Part shown: piece after piece, positions 8,805-18,323 of the stretch
Layout: each line of letters opens with the position of its first letter
Numbering within the stretch: the stretch's first letter is position 1
Assembly (NCBI RefSeq): GCF_903642095.1
Contig: NZ_CAHJWD020000051.1
Span: 1-46,332, forward strand
DNA length: 46,332 bases
Reading direction: 5' to 3'
From: Bathymodiolus brooksi thiotrophic gill symbiont
GTDB taxonomy: Bacteria; Pseudomonadota; Gammaproteobacteria; PS1; Pseudothioglobaceae
Position numbers and translations under genes: made by a program
Notes under the pieces: generated by a model
The model's database searches: none
The model's input: only the letters and a program-made list of their open reading frames with translations
Told to the model about the DNA's origin: nothing

Positions 8805-11047
8805 GATTTACTCCCAGTGGATTGATTTGCATTAACAAAAACACAATAATCAGCAACCGATTCACTAATCAAAACTGGCACACCTAAATATTGCTCACCT
8901 GCGGACAGTTCCAGCGTTTTAGCGGTGGCTTTGTTCATTGATGCACTGTGCATTTTCCCAATTTTAGTGGCTTGCAATGAATTTGCGTGCCGAGACAAAA
9001 CATCCATCGCATAAGGTGATTTTTGCCAAATTACATTCACACCTTGTTTAACTGTCGTATCGATATTTTTATCATCTTCTTCTTGTTTGTGACTCTGGTT
9101 TGAAATTTCACTGGCAACTTGTGTAGAATTGGCAAAATGAAACCCGGGTAATTCCAGTAAATCTGCTAATACTTTTAGCACTTTCCATGCTGGTTTAGCC
9201 TTGCTTGGTGCACCGACAGATGCTGAAAATGACTGCACTTCGCCCTCAATATTAATATGTGAACCCGAAGTTTCATAAAAACTTGCGATGGGTAGCATTA
9301 CATCAGAATATTGGGCAATTGCCTCATCTTTGAAACTGTTTAAAGAAATAACGAAGTTGTCTTTATTGCTTAATGCCTCAATCGCTTGAACAGCGTTATG
9401 AAAATCAAACTGCGGATACACATCTAATAAAATAGTGGCTTTTAAATCCGTTGCCAACATTGCATTTGCATCCAAGCCTCCTTTACCAGGAATAAATTTC
9501 GTTAATGCACCTGCCATTGAATTTGCCGTTGCACTAATATTTAGCGTTGTGGAATTTGTTTGCTGAGCAATTTTATTAATTAATTGTGCAATGCTTGACG
9601 CTTGAGGGTTGTTAATTATATGTTCACCCAAAACAATGACTGAATTGCCTGCGTTTACTAAGTTATCTGCCAATATTTTTGCTACATCACTCACTTTAAT
9701 TACGCTTAAAAATTCTGGGATTTCAGCATCAGCAGTTTGTAAAATTGACTTTAACACTTCTGCCAATATTAATACCGTTCGATTTGGTGCAATAATATTT
9801 TCACTGTTTAAGCGATAATTAAAATCAAATGCCATAACATTAACCACATCAATGCTAGCACCAGACAATGATGCCTTACGCAACCTATGATTAATCATAG
9901 GTTGCTCTAATCTTGGATTAGAGGCAATAATTAATGCATGGTCAATGCTTTCCAATTCTGCTAATTTGATATTAGATTCCAAGGTAATAGCATTGTTTAA
10001 ATCTTTAACATTGAGGCGGTAGTCGATATTTTCAGAACCCACTTCTCTTAACAGTTTTTGCAATAAATGAAATTCCTCAAGCGTTGCTGTATTTGAAGCT
10101 AATGCACCCAACTTATTGGCTTGACGAGTATTCAGTGCATTATTAACTAAACCACGCACGGCAAAATCAAGTGCCACTTTCCATTCAACTTCTTGCCATC
10201 TGTCCTCCACTTTAATTTGCGGAATGAGCAATCGATTTTTATGTGCCAGACCCTCATAGGAAAAACGGTCCCTATCAGAAATCCAAGTTTCATTCACATT
10301 CTCATTGTCCTTAGCAACAATGCGTTTAACCTTGCCTTTGTAAGTCTGCGTATAAATATTGGAGCCAGTCAAATCGTGTCTGGCAATATTAGAAACAGAA
10401 TTCATCTGCCATGTCCTTAATTCATAACGAAATGGCTTGGAAGTCAACGCACCTACTGGGCAAACATCAATCATATTACCCGAAAGTTCTGATTGAATAC
10501 CCTCAGCTAAAAATGGCTCAATCTTCAAATCTTCACCACGACCCGTGCCGCCCATTTCCATAATACCGCCAATCTCAGCACCAAAACGCACACAACGAGT
10601 GCAATGAATACAACGGGTCATATCGGTCTGAATTAATGGGCCAATATCACTATCATTAACCACCCGCTTGCCTTCGTTAAACCGTGAAACATCAGAACCA
10701 TAGCCCATTGCCACATCTTGTAATTCACACTCACCACCTTGGTCACAAATCGGGCAATCAAGTGGATGATTAATCAGCAAAAATTCCATTACTGCTTGTT
10801 GAGAAGCTTTGGCTCTTTCATTTTGAGTATGCACTTTCATACCTTCATTAACAGGTGTGGAACATGCAGGCTGTGGCTTCGGCGCACCCTCTACATCCAC
10901 CAAACACATCCGACAATTTGCTGCAACCGAAAGTTTTTTATGATAGCAAAATCTCGGCACACTAATACCTTCCCTGTCTGTAACAGCGATAAGCATCTCA
11001 CCTACTTGAGCGTTGACTACATTACCATTAATTTCAATTTCTATCAT
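8801..11047 (-). CDS. nuoG: NADH-quinone oxidoreductase subunit G
   Basis: Iron-sulfur subunit of the NADH module, 748 aa. The N-terminal [2Fe-2S] ferredoxin shows [15 protein letters not shown] and a later PACSTPV. These are followed by [18 protein letters not shown], the [4Fe-4S] motif [11 protein letters not shown] and [20 protein letters not shown]. The C-terminal part is a molybdopterin-oxidoreductase-like fold without catalytic function. The ATG is 17 bp downstream of the inserted MNT gene's stop, so all nuoG transcripts from the nuo promoter first pass through the inserted modules. Confidence 0.97.
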   Translation of the reverse strand: MIEIEINGNVVNAQVGEMLIAVTDREGISVPRFCYHKKLSVAANCRMCLVDVEGAPKPQPACSTPVNEGMKVHTQNERAKASQQAVMEFLLINHPLDCPICDQGGECELQDVAMGYGSDVSRFNEGKRVVNDSDIGPLIQTDMTRCIHCTRCVRFGAEIGGIMEMGGTGRGEDLKIEPFLAEGIQSELSGNMIDVCPVGALTSKPFRYELRTWQMNSVSNIARHDLTGSNIYTQTYKGKVKRIVAKDNENVNETWISDRDRFSYEGLAHKNRLLIPQIKVEDRWQEVEWKVALDFAVRGLVNNALNTRQANKLGALASNTATLEEFHLLQKLLREVGSENIDYRLNVKDLNNAITLESNIKLAELESIDHALIIASNPRLEQPMINHRLRKASLSGASIDVVNVMAFDFNYRLNSENIIAPNRTVLILAEVLKSILQTADAEIPEFLSVIKVSDVAKILADNLVNAGNSVIVLGEHIINNPQASSIAQLINKIAQQTNSTTLNISATANSMAGALTKFIPGKGGLDANAMLATDLKATILLDVYPQFDFHNAVQAIEALSNKDNFVISLNSFKDEAIAQYSDVMLPIASFYETSGSHINIEGEVQSFSASVGAPSKAKPAWKVLKVLADLLELPGFHFANSTQVASEISNQSHKQEEDDKNIDTTVKQGVNVIWQKSPYAMDVLSRHANSLQATKIGKMHSASMNKATAKTLELSAGEQYLGVPVLISESVADYCVFVNANQSTGSKS

Positions 11048-11064
11048 AATCCTTTTAATACTTC

Positions 11065-11343
11065 CTATTGTTGATTAATATTATCCTTAAAACAATCAGG
11101 AATTCGCTTCCAATTTAACGCATCGGCTAGAAAGGAAATATTAGATTTTTTCAGGCCATTCTTAAAATTTATAAATTCATCAATATCTATCGGTTTACCT
11201 TGAGAACGCAATACCAAATCTAAATCACTAAAACACACTCCACCATTCACCCGAGAACCATATACTTGAACTTCTGCCTTGGTTCGTCTGCCCTGCTTTA
11301 AAATACTGAACAACAATGTTTTGCCTTTATTCTTCAATAGCAT
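11065..11343 (-). CDS. MNT-type minimal nucleotidyltransferase (second module F-G)
   Basis: 92 aa. The signature YGSRVNGGVCFSDLDLV (GS-x9-DxD) near residue 29 and the C-terminal LADALNWKRIPDCFKDNI match the short nucleotidyltransferases that pair with HEPN proteins. The ATG overlaps the 3' end of a decayed HEPN-like ORF (11327-11479) by 17 bp, so the antitoxin-type gene appears to have outlived its toxin-type partner. It lies directly upstream of nuoG, in the same transcript. Catalytic residues look intact. Confidence 0.8.
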   Translation of the reverse strand: MLLKNKGKTLLFSILKQGRRTKAEVQVYGSRVNGGVCFSDLDLVLRSQGKPIDIDEFINFKNGLKKSNISFLADALNWKRIPDCFKDNINQQ

Positions 11344-11479
11344 TTAATTTTCTAATATTTTTTTCAACTAAGTTTTGAACATCAATTATAGATTGTAGTG
11401 CCAAATTTATGGTTTTATTTACCAATTTCTCACCATAATTATGTGTCGCTTCATTTCCACTATCTCTATTTAAAACCAT
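11327..11479 (-). pseudogene. Truncated HEPN-type ORF with lost active-site Arg
   Basis: A 50-codon ORF (ATG 11479-11477, stop TAA 11329-11327) placed like the HEPN partner of the MNT gene it overlaps. The segment SGNEATHNYGEKLVNKTI aligns with the active-site region NRNLTTHTYDELLANKIY of the HEPN gene at 6554-6931. The H-x-Y is kept but the catalytic Arg is replaced by Gly (codon GGA), giving G-x4-H-x-Y. The N-terminal 60-70 residues of a HEPN protein are missing. I infer a relic of a toxin gene; it could still be translated as a small protein. Confidence 0.55.
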
Positions 11480-11567
11480 CTTCTTGCCTCGCCTTCATTT
11501 AATAAACTAACTTTATACACATAACAAAAAATTCCCTAAAAAAACATCCATTCATTACATTAAAAAT

Positions 11568-12002
11568 CTATAATTTATTGCCAATATAGACCTTGGTTTG
11601 CTCAATATTTGCCAATAATTTAGGAGTGTATTCTAAAATATCGTTAAAAATTTTAGAAATCATATCACCAGCATATTCATGATTAACGCTATTCCTTAAG
11701 TCTCTAATAGCGAGCAATTCTTGCCCATTATTAATAATATAGAACTTTTCACAAATATTAATTTTATCAATAAAACCTTGTGTGGTCTCATGTAACAATG
11801 CAACCAATGTGCTTAATATTTTTTGTGTGTAAATATCACTTGCTCTTGCAAAACGAATACTTAAGGCATCTGCTACTACATCATCATCATAAACGCCAAT
11901 GACTTTACAATGCTGATAAGACTCTTGTAATTTAATAACTGCTTTGTCTAAATTTTTCAATTCAACGACCACATTTGCAATCAGTTTTTTCTCATTAATC
12001 AT
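11568..12002 (-). CDS. HEPN-domain protein, putative HepT-like toxin (first module F-G)
   Basis: 144 aa, predicted all-helical. IRDLRNSVNHEYAGDM near residue 105 holds R-x4-H-x-Y, the RNase/AMP-acceptor motif of HepT-type HEPN proteins. Its ATG overlaps the stop of the MNT gene (ATGA). Its sequence is quite different from the other HEPN protein at 6554-6931, so the two modules do not look like recent duplicates. Located in the nuo operon between nuoF and nuoG. An 88-bp AT-rich gap with no ORF follows. Confidence 0.8.
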   Translation of the reverse strand: MINEKKLIANVVVELKNLDKAVIKLQESYQHCKVIGVYDDDVVADALSIRFARASDIYTQKILSTLVALLHETTQGFIDKINICEKFYIINNGQELLAIRDLRNSVNHEYAGDMISKIFNDILEYTPKLLANIEQTKVYIGNKL

Positions 12003-12280
12003 AACTCAATCGCCTCATCTATTACCAAATCTTTAAAGGTATTTTGTTCGTCAAATGTCCAATTAATTAAATCCAACTTTTGCCAACCAAACTGTTGCAT
12101 AAATTTAGTTTTAATATTTCTCATAATCTGCGAATCGTAATGTTGATTGGACAAAATAAACACATCAATATCGCCACCGCGTTTGTTGTCATCAACTCTT
12201 GAGCCAAATAAGAAAACCTTGTCATCTGTATTTTGACAAGCATTTTTAAAATATTGTTGCATTTCAAGACTGATTCTCAT
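11999..12280 (-). CDS. MNT-type nucleotidyltransferase, putative antitoxin (first module F-G)
   Basis: 93 aa with [19 protein letters not shown] (GS-x9-DxD) near residue 26, the nucleotidyltransferase metal-binding motif. Its ATG lies inside the 3' end of nuoF (17-bp overlap) and its stop overlaps the HEPN start (ATGA), so expression is tied to nuoF translation. [23 protein letters not shown] at the C-terminus resembles related MNT proteins. Function as an AMP-adding antitoxin is inferred. Confidence 0.83.
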   Translation of the reverse strand: MRISLEMQQYFKNACQNTDDKVFLFGSRVDDNKRGGDIDVFILSNQHYDSQIMRNIKTKFMQQFGWQKLDLINWTFDEQNTFKDLVIDEAIEL

Positions 12281-13544
12281 GATTCACCATACTTTCACCA
12301 TGCTCAATATAATATTCAAATTCTTCACGGAAATTCCTTAAGAAGCTTTCTACTGGCATAGCCGCCGCATCACCAAGTGCACAAATAGTATTGCCCATAA
12401 TTTTGTCGCTCACACCTAATAATAAATCAATATCATCCGCCTTGCCATTGCCGTCCATAATGCGTTTTAACACACGATACAACCAGCCTGTGCCTTCACG
12501 ACAAGGGGTGCATTGACCGCAAGATTCGTCATAATAAAAATGTGCCAATCGGGTAAGTGTTGCCACCATACAAGTGGAATCATCCATCACAATCACCGAG
12601 CCTGCACCTAACATGGAGCCTGCTTTTTCAATACCATCATAATCCATGGTCATTGCCATAGCGACATCGGCTGTTAATACTGGGGTTGATGAGCCGCCTG
12701 GAATCACGGCTTTTAATTTTCTACCTTTTTTAATACCACCTGCCATTTTTAATAACGCTTTAAATGGCATACCCATTGGCACTTCAAAATTAGACGGTTT
12801 TTGCACATGACCTGTAACAGAAAACAACTTGCAACCGCCAGAATTTTCCACACCAATATCAGCAAACCACTGTCCGCCTTGTGCCAAAATTTCAGGTACA
12901 GAGGCAAAACTTTCTGTATTATTAATCGTAGTCGGCTGACCAAATAAGCCGACATTTGCAGGAAATGGCGGTTTAAACCTAGGTTGACCTTTTTTGCCTT
13001 CAATAGATTCTAACAATGCTGTTTCCTCACCGCAAATATAAGCACCTGCACCTAAATGAGTGTGTAAATCAAAATTTACCCCACTGCCCTCAATATTTTT
13101 CCCTAATAAGCCTGCCTCATAAGCCTCTTTTAATGCACCTTCAAAACGCTTAAATGGTTCTATAAATTCGCCACGAATGTAGTTATAGCCTACACTTGCA
13201 TTCATTACAAATCCCCCAATTGCCATACCTTCAATGACGGCGTGAGGATTATATCTGAGAATATCCCTGTCTTTACAAGTCCCCGGCTCACCTTCATCTG
13301 AGTTACAAACCACATATTTTTGCATCTCAGAATTGCGTGGCATAAAACTCCATTTAAGCCCAGTGGGAAAGCCTGCACCACCACGACCACGCAAACCTGA
13401 GGCTTTTAATTCATTAATAATATCTTCGGGCGTTAATTCGCCTTTTAGAATCTTACGCCAAACGCTATAGCCACCATTTTGCTCATACACTTCAAGCGAG
13501 TAACAGTTTTTTTTATCTAAATTTTTAAAACAAACTTCATTCAT
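12264..13544 (-). CDS. nuoF: NADH-quinone oxidoreductase subunit F
   Basis: NADH- and FMN-binding subunit, 426 aa. The glycine-rich nucleotide site is seen as [15 protein letters not shown] near residue 50 and [19 protein letters not shown] near residue 167. The N3 [4Fe-4S] ligands are in [15 protein letters not shown] plus the later [12 protein letters not shown]. Start ATG overlaps the nuoE stop (ATGA). Downstream it overlaps the inserted MNT gene by 17 bp. Confidence 0.98.
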   Translation of the reverse strand: MNEVCFKNLDKKNCYSLEVYEQNGGYSVWRKILKGELTPEDIINELKASGLRGRGGAGFPTGLKWSFMPRNSEMQKYVVCNSDEGEPGTCKDRDILRYNPHAVIEGMAIGGFVMNASVGYNYIRGEFIEPFKRFEGALKEAYEAGLLGKNIEGSGVNFDLHTHLGAGAYICGEETALLESIEGKKGQPRFKPPFPANVGLFGQPTTINNTESFASVPEILAQGGQWFADIGVENSGGCKLFSVTGHVQKPSNFEVPMGMPFKALLKMAGGIKKGRKLKAVIPGGSSTPVLTADVAMAMTMDYDGIEKAGSMLGAGSVIVMDDSTCMVATLTRLAHFYYDESCGQCTPCREGTGWLYRVLKRIMDGNGKADDIDLLLGVSDKIMGNTICALGDAAAMPVESFLRNFREEFEYYIEHGESMVNHENQS

Positions 13545-14014
13545 TTTAAATTATCCACAATTTCATCAATTTTTTGCTTGGTTAAATTTTCATAATACTG
13601 GCTACCAATTTGAAACATAGGTGCACCAACACAAGCCCCCAAGCACTCAACTTTTTTAACATTAACCAAGCCATTTTTTGTCACTTTTCCCGTTTTAACG
13701 CCTAATTTTTTCTCTAAATAAGCAATCAAATCATCTGCACCATTCAACATACAAGAAATATTATGACAAATGCGAATGGTGTGTTTTCCCACAGGCTTAT
13801 GATTGTAATTTTCATAAAATGTTGCCACTTCTTGAGTAGCAATACCTGGCATATCTAAATAGTCAGCCACCGCTTGAATGGTATCTGCATTCAAACGATT
13901 CTCATTTTCTGCTTGCACAATCTTTAATGCTTCCATTACCGCAGAACTTTGACATCCTGCTGGGTATTTTGTCACCCAAATATCGATTTGTTTTTTTGCT
14001 TGCTTAGAAATCAT
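13541..14014 (-). CDS. nuoE: NADH-quinone oxidoreductase subunit E
   Basis: Thioredoxin-like [2Fe-2S] subunit (cluster N1a). Cluster ligands are in [13 protein letters not shown] and later [13 protein letters not shown] use ATG 14014-14012 because the protein then begins [18 protein letters not shown], the usual NuoE N-terminus. The frame stays open upstream to a TTG at 14086, which would add 24 atypical residues. The chosen ATG overlaps the stop of a 50-codon ORF in the nuoD-nuoE spacer as ATGA. Confidence 0.93.
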   Translation of the reverse strand: MISKQAKKQIDIWVTKYPAGCQSSAVMEALKIVQAENENRLNADTIQAVADYLDMPGIATQEVATFYENYNHKPVGKHTIRICHNISCMLNGADDLIAYLEKKLGVKTGKVTKNGLVNVKKVECLGACVGAPMFQIGSQYYENLTKQKIDEIVDNLK

Positions 14015-14163
14015 AGTGCTAAATCTTTCATCCTTATAAAAACGAGTATTTTCCTTTTTAACAAGGTTAACGCAGAAAAAGACCAAGGAATATGGTAAGT
14101 GTTACGCAACTGAATATTTTTCAAATCCAGTGCAATTAAAAAGAAAAAAACAAAGTTTTTCAT
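14011..14163 (-). CDS. Possible 50-aa ORF bridging nuoD and nuoE
   Basis: A 50-codon frame begins at ATG 14163-14161, which overlaps the nuoD TGA as ATGA, and ends at TGA 14013-14011, which overlaps the nuoE ATG as ATGA. The N-terminus [14 protein letters not shown] is hydrophobic; the rest is basic, with no known motif. Overlaps at both ends fit the style of this operon and would couple nuoE to nuoD translation. I do not recognise a family. It may be real, or just a ribosome bridge. Confidence 0.4.
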   Translation of the reverse strand: MKNFVFFFLIALDLKNIQLRNTYHIPWSFSALTLLKRKILVFIRMKDLAL

Positions 14164-15413
14164 CGGTCAATCTCTCCAAAAACTATATCCTGTGTGCCAA
14201 TAATAGTTACCACATCTGAAAGCATATGTCCTTTTGCCATCTCATCCATAGCTGCTAAATGAACAAAACCGGGGGCACGAATTTTCACACGATAAGGTTT
14301 ATTTGCACCATCAGAAATTAAATAAATGCCAAACTCTCCTTTGGGGTGTTCAATGGAACAATAAACTTCGCCTTCTGGCAAACAGTAACCTTCGGTAAAA
14401 AGTTTAAAGTGATGAATCAATGACTCCATATCGTCTTTCATATCCTCACGATTTGGTGGTGCTACTTTATGGTCATCACTCATTACCGAGCCTGGATTAT
14501 TTTTCAACCAATCAACACACTGTTTGATAATGTGATTAGATTGACGCATCTCTTCCATACGCACTAAATAACGGTCATAACTATCACCTGTAACGCCTAC
14601 TGGAATATCGAATTCTAATTGATTGTAAACTGCATACGGTTGATTTTTTCTCAAATCCCATGCCACGCCAGAACCACGCAACATAGGCCCAGTAAAGCCC
14701 AATTGTTTCGCACGATTGGCAGAAACAATGCCAATATTCACTAAGCGTTGTTTCCAAATACGGTTGTCTGTTAATAAATCATCATATTGCTTAATGCTTT
14801 TTGGAAATTCTTTTACAAAATCGTCAATAAAGTCTAATAACGAACCTTGGCGATTTTTATTCATCGCCTCTAATTCCTTAAATTTGCGGAAATTATTTTT
14901 AAGATATTGCGGCATTTTCTCAGGCAAATCACGATACACGCCACCGGGACGATAGTAGGTCGCATGCATTCGTGAACCTGATACCGCTTCATAGCAATCA
15001 ATCAATTTTTCTCGCTCACGAAAGGCATATAAGAAAATACTCATTGCACCCACATCAAGCCCATGCGTTCCCAGCCACATTAAATGATTAAGAATGCGGG
15101 TAATTTCATCAAACATTACCCGAATATATTGTGCTCGTTGTGGCACTTCTAATGCCAACATAGTCTCAATTGCCCGCACATAAGCATGCTCATTACACAT
15201 CATTGATACATAATCCAATCTATCCATATAGCCAATAGACTGATTATATGGCTTGGATTCTACAAGTTTTTCCGTGCCACGATGTAACAAGCCAATATGT
15301 GGGTCAGCGCGTTCAATCACTTCACCGTTAATTTCTAAAATTAGACGAAGAACGCCATGTGCTGCTGGATGTTGCGGGCCAAAATTAAGCGTATAGTTGC
15401 GAATTTCTGCCAT
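14160..15413 (-). CDS. nuoD: NADH-quinone oxidoreductase subunit D
   Basis: 49-kDa-type subunit forming part of the quinone pocket, 417 aa. Hallmarks are [16 protein letters not shown] at residue 9, [16 protein letters not shown] near residue 37, and the C-terminal DIVFGEIDR. It is separate from nuoC, unlike the E. coli nuoCD fusion. One base separates its start from the nuoC stop. Confidence 0.98.
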   Translation of the reverse strand: MAEIRNYTLNFGPQHPAAHGVLRLILEINGEVIERADPHIGLLHRGTEKLVESKPYNQSIGYMDRLDYVSMMCNEHAYVRAIETMLALEVPQRAQYIRVMFDEITRILNHLMWLGTHGLDVGAMSIFLYAFREREKLIDCYEAVSGSRMHATYYRPGGVYRDLPEKMPQYLKNNFRKFKELEAMNKNRQGSLLDFIDDFVKEFPKSIKQYDDLLTDNRIWKQRLVNIGIVSANRAKQLGFTGPMLRGSGVAWDLRKNQPYAVYNQLEFDIPVGVTGDSYDRYLVRMEEMRQSNHIIKQCVDWLKNNPGSVMSDDHKVAPPNREDMKDDMESLIHHFKLFTEGYCLPEGEVYCSIEHPKGEFGIYLISDGANKPYRVKIRAPGFVHLAAMDEMAKGHMLSDVVTIIGTQDIVFGEIDR

Positions 15414-15414
15414 T

Positions 15415-16029
15415 TTATTTCCTAATTACTCGTGGAACATTCACATTGGGCTCAATGCTCACTGGCTCATAAACCACTCTGCCCAATTCTTCATCATAAC
15501 GCATTTCAACTTCACCAATCATAGGGAAATCCTTACGCAGTGGATGACCCACAAAGCCATAATCTGTCAAAATACGGCGTAAATCTGTATGATTTTCAAA
15601 CAAAATACCCATTAAATCAAAGGCCTCTCGCTCATACCAATCCGCTGCTGCCCAAATACCTGTTACTGTTTCAATCATCGGTTGCGCTTCGTCAACAAAT
15701 GCTTTTACACGAAGCCGATAATTCTTACTCACTGATAATAAATGATAAACCACAGCAAAGCGTTTTTCGTGTCTATCCTCGCCACCATGCGTCTCACGAC
15801 CTCTGCCAAAACCTGAAGAACTGGCATCAGCATCCCAATCAGATTGCCCATAAGTCAAATAATCCACGCCACACAAATCAATCAAAGTATCAAAAAAGAA
15901 GGTGTCTCTGAGTGTTAAGCACGACTTAATAATGTCGGTAGCCGTAACCGTTACAGTTAATTCGCCAAATGCTTCAACGATATTGTTTTCGCCAAATTCT
16001 TCAACTAATTGTGCTTTTAAATCTTGCAT
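15415..16029 (-). CDS. nuoC: NADH-quinone oxidoreductase subunit C
   Basis: 30-kDa-type peripheral subunit, 204 aa. The family signature [21 protein letters not shown] and [12 protein letters not shown] are in the C-terminal half. An internal acidic/Gly insert ([20 protein letters not shown], near residue 65) occurs in a loop known to vary. It abuts nuoB with no spacer. Confidence 0.97.
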   Translation of the reverse strand: MQDLKAQLVEEFGENNIVEAFGELTVTVTATDIIKSCLTLRDTFFFDTLIDLCGVDYLTYGQSDWDADASSSGFGRGRETHGGEDRHEKRFAVVYHLLSVSKNYRLRVKAFVDEAQPMIETVTGIWAAADWYEREAFDLMGILFENHTDLRRILTDYGFVGHPLRKDFPMIGEVEMRYDEELGRVVYEPVSIEPNVNVPRVIRK

Positions 16030-16509
16030 TTAAGTTCTCGCAATAGTATTGGTGCGTTTAATTTTATCCTGCAATTGCAAAATACCATACAACAACGCCT
16101 CCGCAGTTGGCGGACATCCTGGCACATACACATCAACAGGCACGATACGATCACAGCCCCTCACTACCGCATAAGAATAATGATAATAACCACCGCCATT
16201 CGCACACGAACCCATTGAAATAACCCAACGAGGCTCAGGCATTTGGTCATAAACTTTACGCAAAGCGGGTGCCATTTTATTGGTCAGCGTGCCAGCCACA
16301 ATCATTAAATCTGATTGGCGTGGTGTTGGTCTAAAAACAATGCCGAAACGGTCAAGGTCATAACGCGATGAGCCTGCTTCCATCATCTCTACCGCACAAC
16401 ATGCTAAGCCAAAAGTCATTGGCCACAACGAGCCTGTTCTTGCCCAATTAATGATTTGATCCAGTGAAGTGGTAACAAACCCTTCTTTCATTAAACCTTC
16501 AATTGCCAT
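16030..16509 (-). CDS. nuoB: NADH-quinone oxidoreductase subunit B
   Basis: Carries the terminal [4Fe-4S] cluster N2. The ligands are the tandem Cys in [10 protein letters not shown] (near residue 36), plus GSCANGGG and [15 protein letters not shown]. Length 159 aa is normal. It lies 15 bp downstream of nuoA. Confidence 0.98.
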   Translation of the reverse strand: MAIEGLMKEGFVTTSLDQIINWARTGSLWPMTFGLACCAVEMMEAGSSRYDLDRFGIVFRPTPRQSDLMIVAGTLTNKMAPALRKVYDQMPEPRWVISMGSCANGGGYYHYSYAVVRGCDRIVPVDVYVPGCPPTAEALLYGILQLQDKIKRTNTIART

Positions 16510-16524
16510 AATCAGTTTCCTTGG

Positions 16525-16881
16525 TTATTCCCACTCTAACGCACCGTTCTTCCATTCAAAAATGAAGCCCACCACCAATAAAAGTAAAAAGATGCTAATA
16601 GCCACAAAGCCAAACCAGCCAAGTTGAGATTGAACCACTGCCCACGGAAAGACAAAAGCAACTTCCAAATCAAACAAAATAAACAAAATTGCCACTAAAT
16701 AATAACGCACATTAAAATACATTCTCGAATCATCAAATGCAGGAAACCCACATTCAAACTGCGAATTTTTCTCTTCATCTGGTTTGTTCGGCCCTAATAA
16801 ATAGCCGATTAACATTGGTCCAACACCAAAAGCAACCCCTAAAAAGATAAAGACCACAATGGGCAAATAGTTCTCTAGCAC
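16525..16881 (-). CDS. nuoA: NADH-quinone oxidoreductase subunit A
   Basis: First gene of the nuo operon, 118 aa with three membrane helices. [13 protein letters not shown] and the helix [18 protein letters not shown] (acidic residues inside a membrane helix) identify it. The start is GTG (16881-16879), preceded by an AAGAGAAG ribosome site. A TATAAT hexamer lies about 30 bp upstream. Confidence 0.97.
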   Translation of the reverse strand: MLENYLPIVVFIFLGVAFGVGPMLIGYLLGPNKPDEEKNSQFECGFPAFDDSRMYFNVRYYLVAILFILFDLEVAFVFPWAVVQSQLGWFGFVAISIFLLLLVVGFIFEWKNGALEWE

Positions 16882-16911
16882 TTTACTTCTCTTAATTAAT
16901 AGAATTAAAGC

Positions 16912-16917
16912 ATTATA
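16912..16917 (-). promoter_or_regulatory. Probable nuo operon promoter, -10 box
   Basis: A perfect TATAAT on the minus strand, about 30 bp upstream of the nuoA GTG. No good -35 box is seen at 16-18 bp; that position falls in the terminal repeat of a decayed MITE (from 16929). This is the only clear promoter I see for the 16.5-kb operon. Confidence 0.55.
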
Positions 16918-16928
16918 ATCAATTTATC

Positions 16929-16965
16929 TAAGACCTTGACATAAATATGAATGATTAACAAAATT
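16929..16965. mobile_element. Decayed end of a MITE upstream of nuoA
   Basis: TAAGACCTTGACATAAATATGAATGATTAACAAAATTGAA resembles the terminus of the MITE at 43169-43329 (GAGACCTTTGCATAAATAT, then the AGCA-AATTCAA segment). No matching right end is found, so this is a fragment. The rest of the gap to 17364, about 400 bp, is AT-rich, and I see no gene, RNA or clear regulatory site in it. Confidence 0.5.
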
Positions 16966-17364
16966 GAAACCAGTTAATTGCCAAAACTCAACCTTGGTAA
17001 AAGTTGTTTTAAAACTGTGTTGAAATGCTGATATAAAATGTTAGTAATTGGTTGTTGACTTCATTGAATTTTGTTGGATGTTGCCTGCTTAAGTGCAAAA
17101 AGTATGGGTGCCATTGTGCTTGGATTTTAAAGAAAAATAATGACTTGAAAGATTAAAGGTTAAATTATTTTGCAATTGATAGGAGTTACTTACACCCCTT
17201 TTACCCCTTGACCTTCTGCATACTGAGATTAACTAATGAGGCACTCTCATAAATTCCAACCCATAACCTTATATTGCACTTAGTGATAGACGATATCAGT
17301 ATCATTTTTGTGCTTGATAAACCAAATTAAGCCAGTCCTTAATAACAAGGGTAAAAGAAAAAAA

Positions 17365-17886
17365 TCACTGCCCAGAACGCACCAAACGAACATAATGATT
17401 GCTACTACGAAGGTGGCGATTGTCTTCCTGATTACCGCCATACTTGAAAAACAGTAGCCATGCTTTACCACTATGTTCAACAGAAAGCGAGGATGTCCAA
17501 AAGTAACCTAAAGGCGTATTTGGAAAAATGTTCTTATTAATGCTAGGTAAAACGCATTTATATGAGACTAAAGAAGTGAGTTCTTTTGCATTTGGTAAGC
17601 GCCAATCGTCATAAGATGCAAAACTGTAATTGTTTACTAATTGTAGCGCCTTTTCCCAATTGTAGTCGCTGAGTTCGCCCGTGTCACAATTATTACCACT
17701 TCTGCCTTGAGTGCATTTTTTCCACATTAAATTAGTTTGATTATCAGTAACTGTGCCATTACCATGATTAGTGTATCTGTTATCTTCCCATTCGTTAGGA
17801 ATATAGGCTTGACAGGTTTGAGCCAATAAATAGTTGGTAGCTAAAAATATAATATTAATTGTTAAAAATAAAATTGTTTTTTTCAT
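17365..17886 (-). CDS. Secreted DUF1566 (Lcl C-terminal domain) protein
   Basis: A signal peptide MKKTILFLTINIIFLATNYLLAQT is followed by one DUF1566 domain. Family marks are GTVTDNQTNLMWKKC, DDWRLPNAKELTSLVSY, FWTSSLS and a C-terminal YVRLVRSG. I use ATG 17886-17884, preceded by AAAGG; a TTG 18 bp upstream is less likely. The domain is found in surface or secreted proteins, with roles in adhesion in the Lcl protein of Legionella. The same domain ends the 744-aa lipoprotein upstream, so the two may be functionally linked. Confidence 0.8.
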   Translation of the reverse strand: MKKTILFLTINIIFLATNYLLAQTCQAYIPNEWEDNRYTNHGNGTVTDNQTNLMWKKCTQGRSGNNCDTGELSDYNWEKALQLVNNYSFASYDDWRLPNAKELTSLVSYKCVLPSINKNIFPNTPLGYFWTSSLSVEHSGKAWLLFFKYGGNQEDNRHLRSSNHYVRLVRSGQ

Positions 17887-18323
17887 GTTATACCTTTGTT
17901 GCAAATGAAATAATAAACAGAGTTTGCGATCTTTGCACTAATTGTGCCAATAACCTTGCTCGCTAACAAAAATATACAAGGTGTTTGCTTTACTCTCGTT
18001 CCCACATTACGCATGGGAATGCTTATCCCCTTTGAGAAAGCAATAGCAAGACTGACAAGTGTTTCAAAAACTTTGAAACTAAAGTTGATAATTTGTTTGG
18101 ATATTTGATTTTTTATCTTTAGTACTTCGCTAAATTGATATACTTTTTTAATTAATTGCTTTCTATTGTTTTTATTATTAATAGTGTAGGGTATTACTGT
18201 TAATAAATCGTAGGCAATAGTGCGCATTTCACTGGCTAAGGTATATGTAATAACTAAGCGTATTGCATCGCAATAAATAGGAAATTTGTTTTGATAATTC
18301 ATAATTTTAAAATAAAAAACCAC
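17883..18323 (-). CDS. Doubtful ORF, no recognised family
   Basis: A 146-codon frame starts with GTG 18323 (overlapping the stop of the lipoprotein gene) or ATG 18302, and ends over the start of the DUF1566 gene. I recognise no domain. Its 3' half contains an imperfect palindrome GTTCCCACATTACGCATGGGAATGC (17998-18022) that looks like a dispersed repeat rather than coding sequence. No good ribosome site is visible. It may be non-coding or a gene remnant. Confidence 0.3.
   Translation of the reverse strand: MVFYFKIMNYQNKFPIYCDAIRLVITYTLASEMRTIAYDLLTVIPYTINNKNNRKQLIKKVYQFSEVLKIKNQISKQIINFSFKVFETLVSLAIAFSKGISIPMRNVGTRVKQTPCIFLLASKVIGTISAKIANSVYYFICNKGIT
17998..18022. repeat. Imperfect palindrome GTTCCCAC...TGGGAATGC
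   Basis: TTCCCA and TGGGAA flank a 9-nt loop, forming a short hairpin. It resembles dispersed palindromes in other bacterial genomes, but only one copy is in this window. Confidence 0.3.

Noticed and set aside
14015..14086. N-terminal extension of NuoE from TTG 14086
   Set aside because: The added 24 residues do not resemble NuoE, the start is TTG, and ATG 14014 gives the usual N-terminus and an ATGA overlap.
15540..15911. Plus-strand 123-codon ORF within nuoC
   Set aside because: Antisense to a well-conserved gene; no motif or start signal. The same applies to the plus-strand frames over copA, nuoG, rlmD and clpA.
16936..16941. TTGACA on the plus strand as a promoter -35
   Set aside because: No -10 box at proper spacing and no plus-strand gene downstream; it is part of the MITE end.
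16966..17364. Possible RNA gene or small ORF in the nuoA-DUF1566 gap
   Set aside because: I found no tRNA-like cloverleaf, no open frame of useful length and no strong hairpin.
17280..17480. Minus-strand 66-codon ORF downstream of the DUF1566 gene
   Set aside because: Out-of-frame shadow of the DUF1566 3' end plus non-coding sequence.
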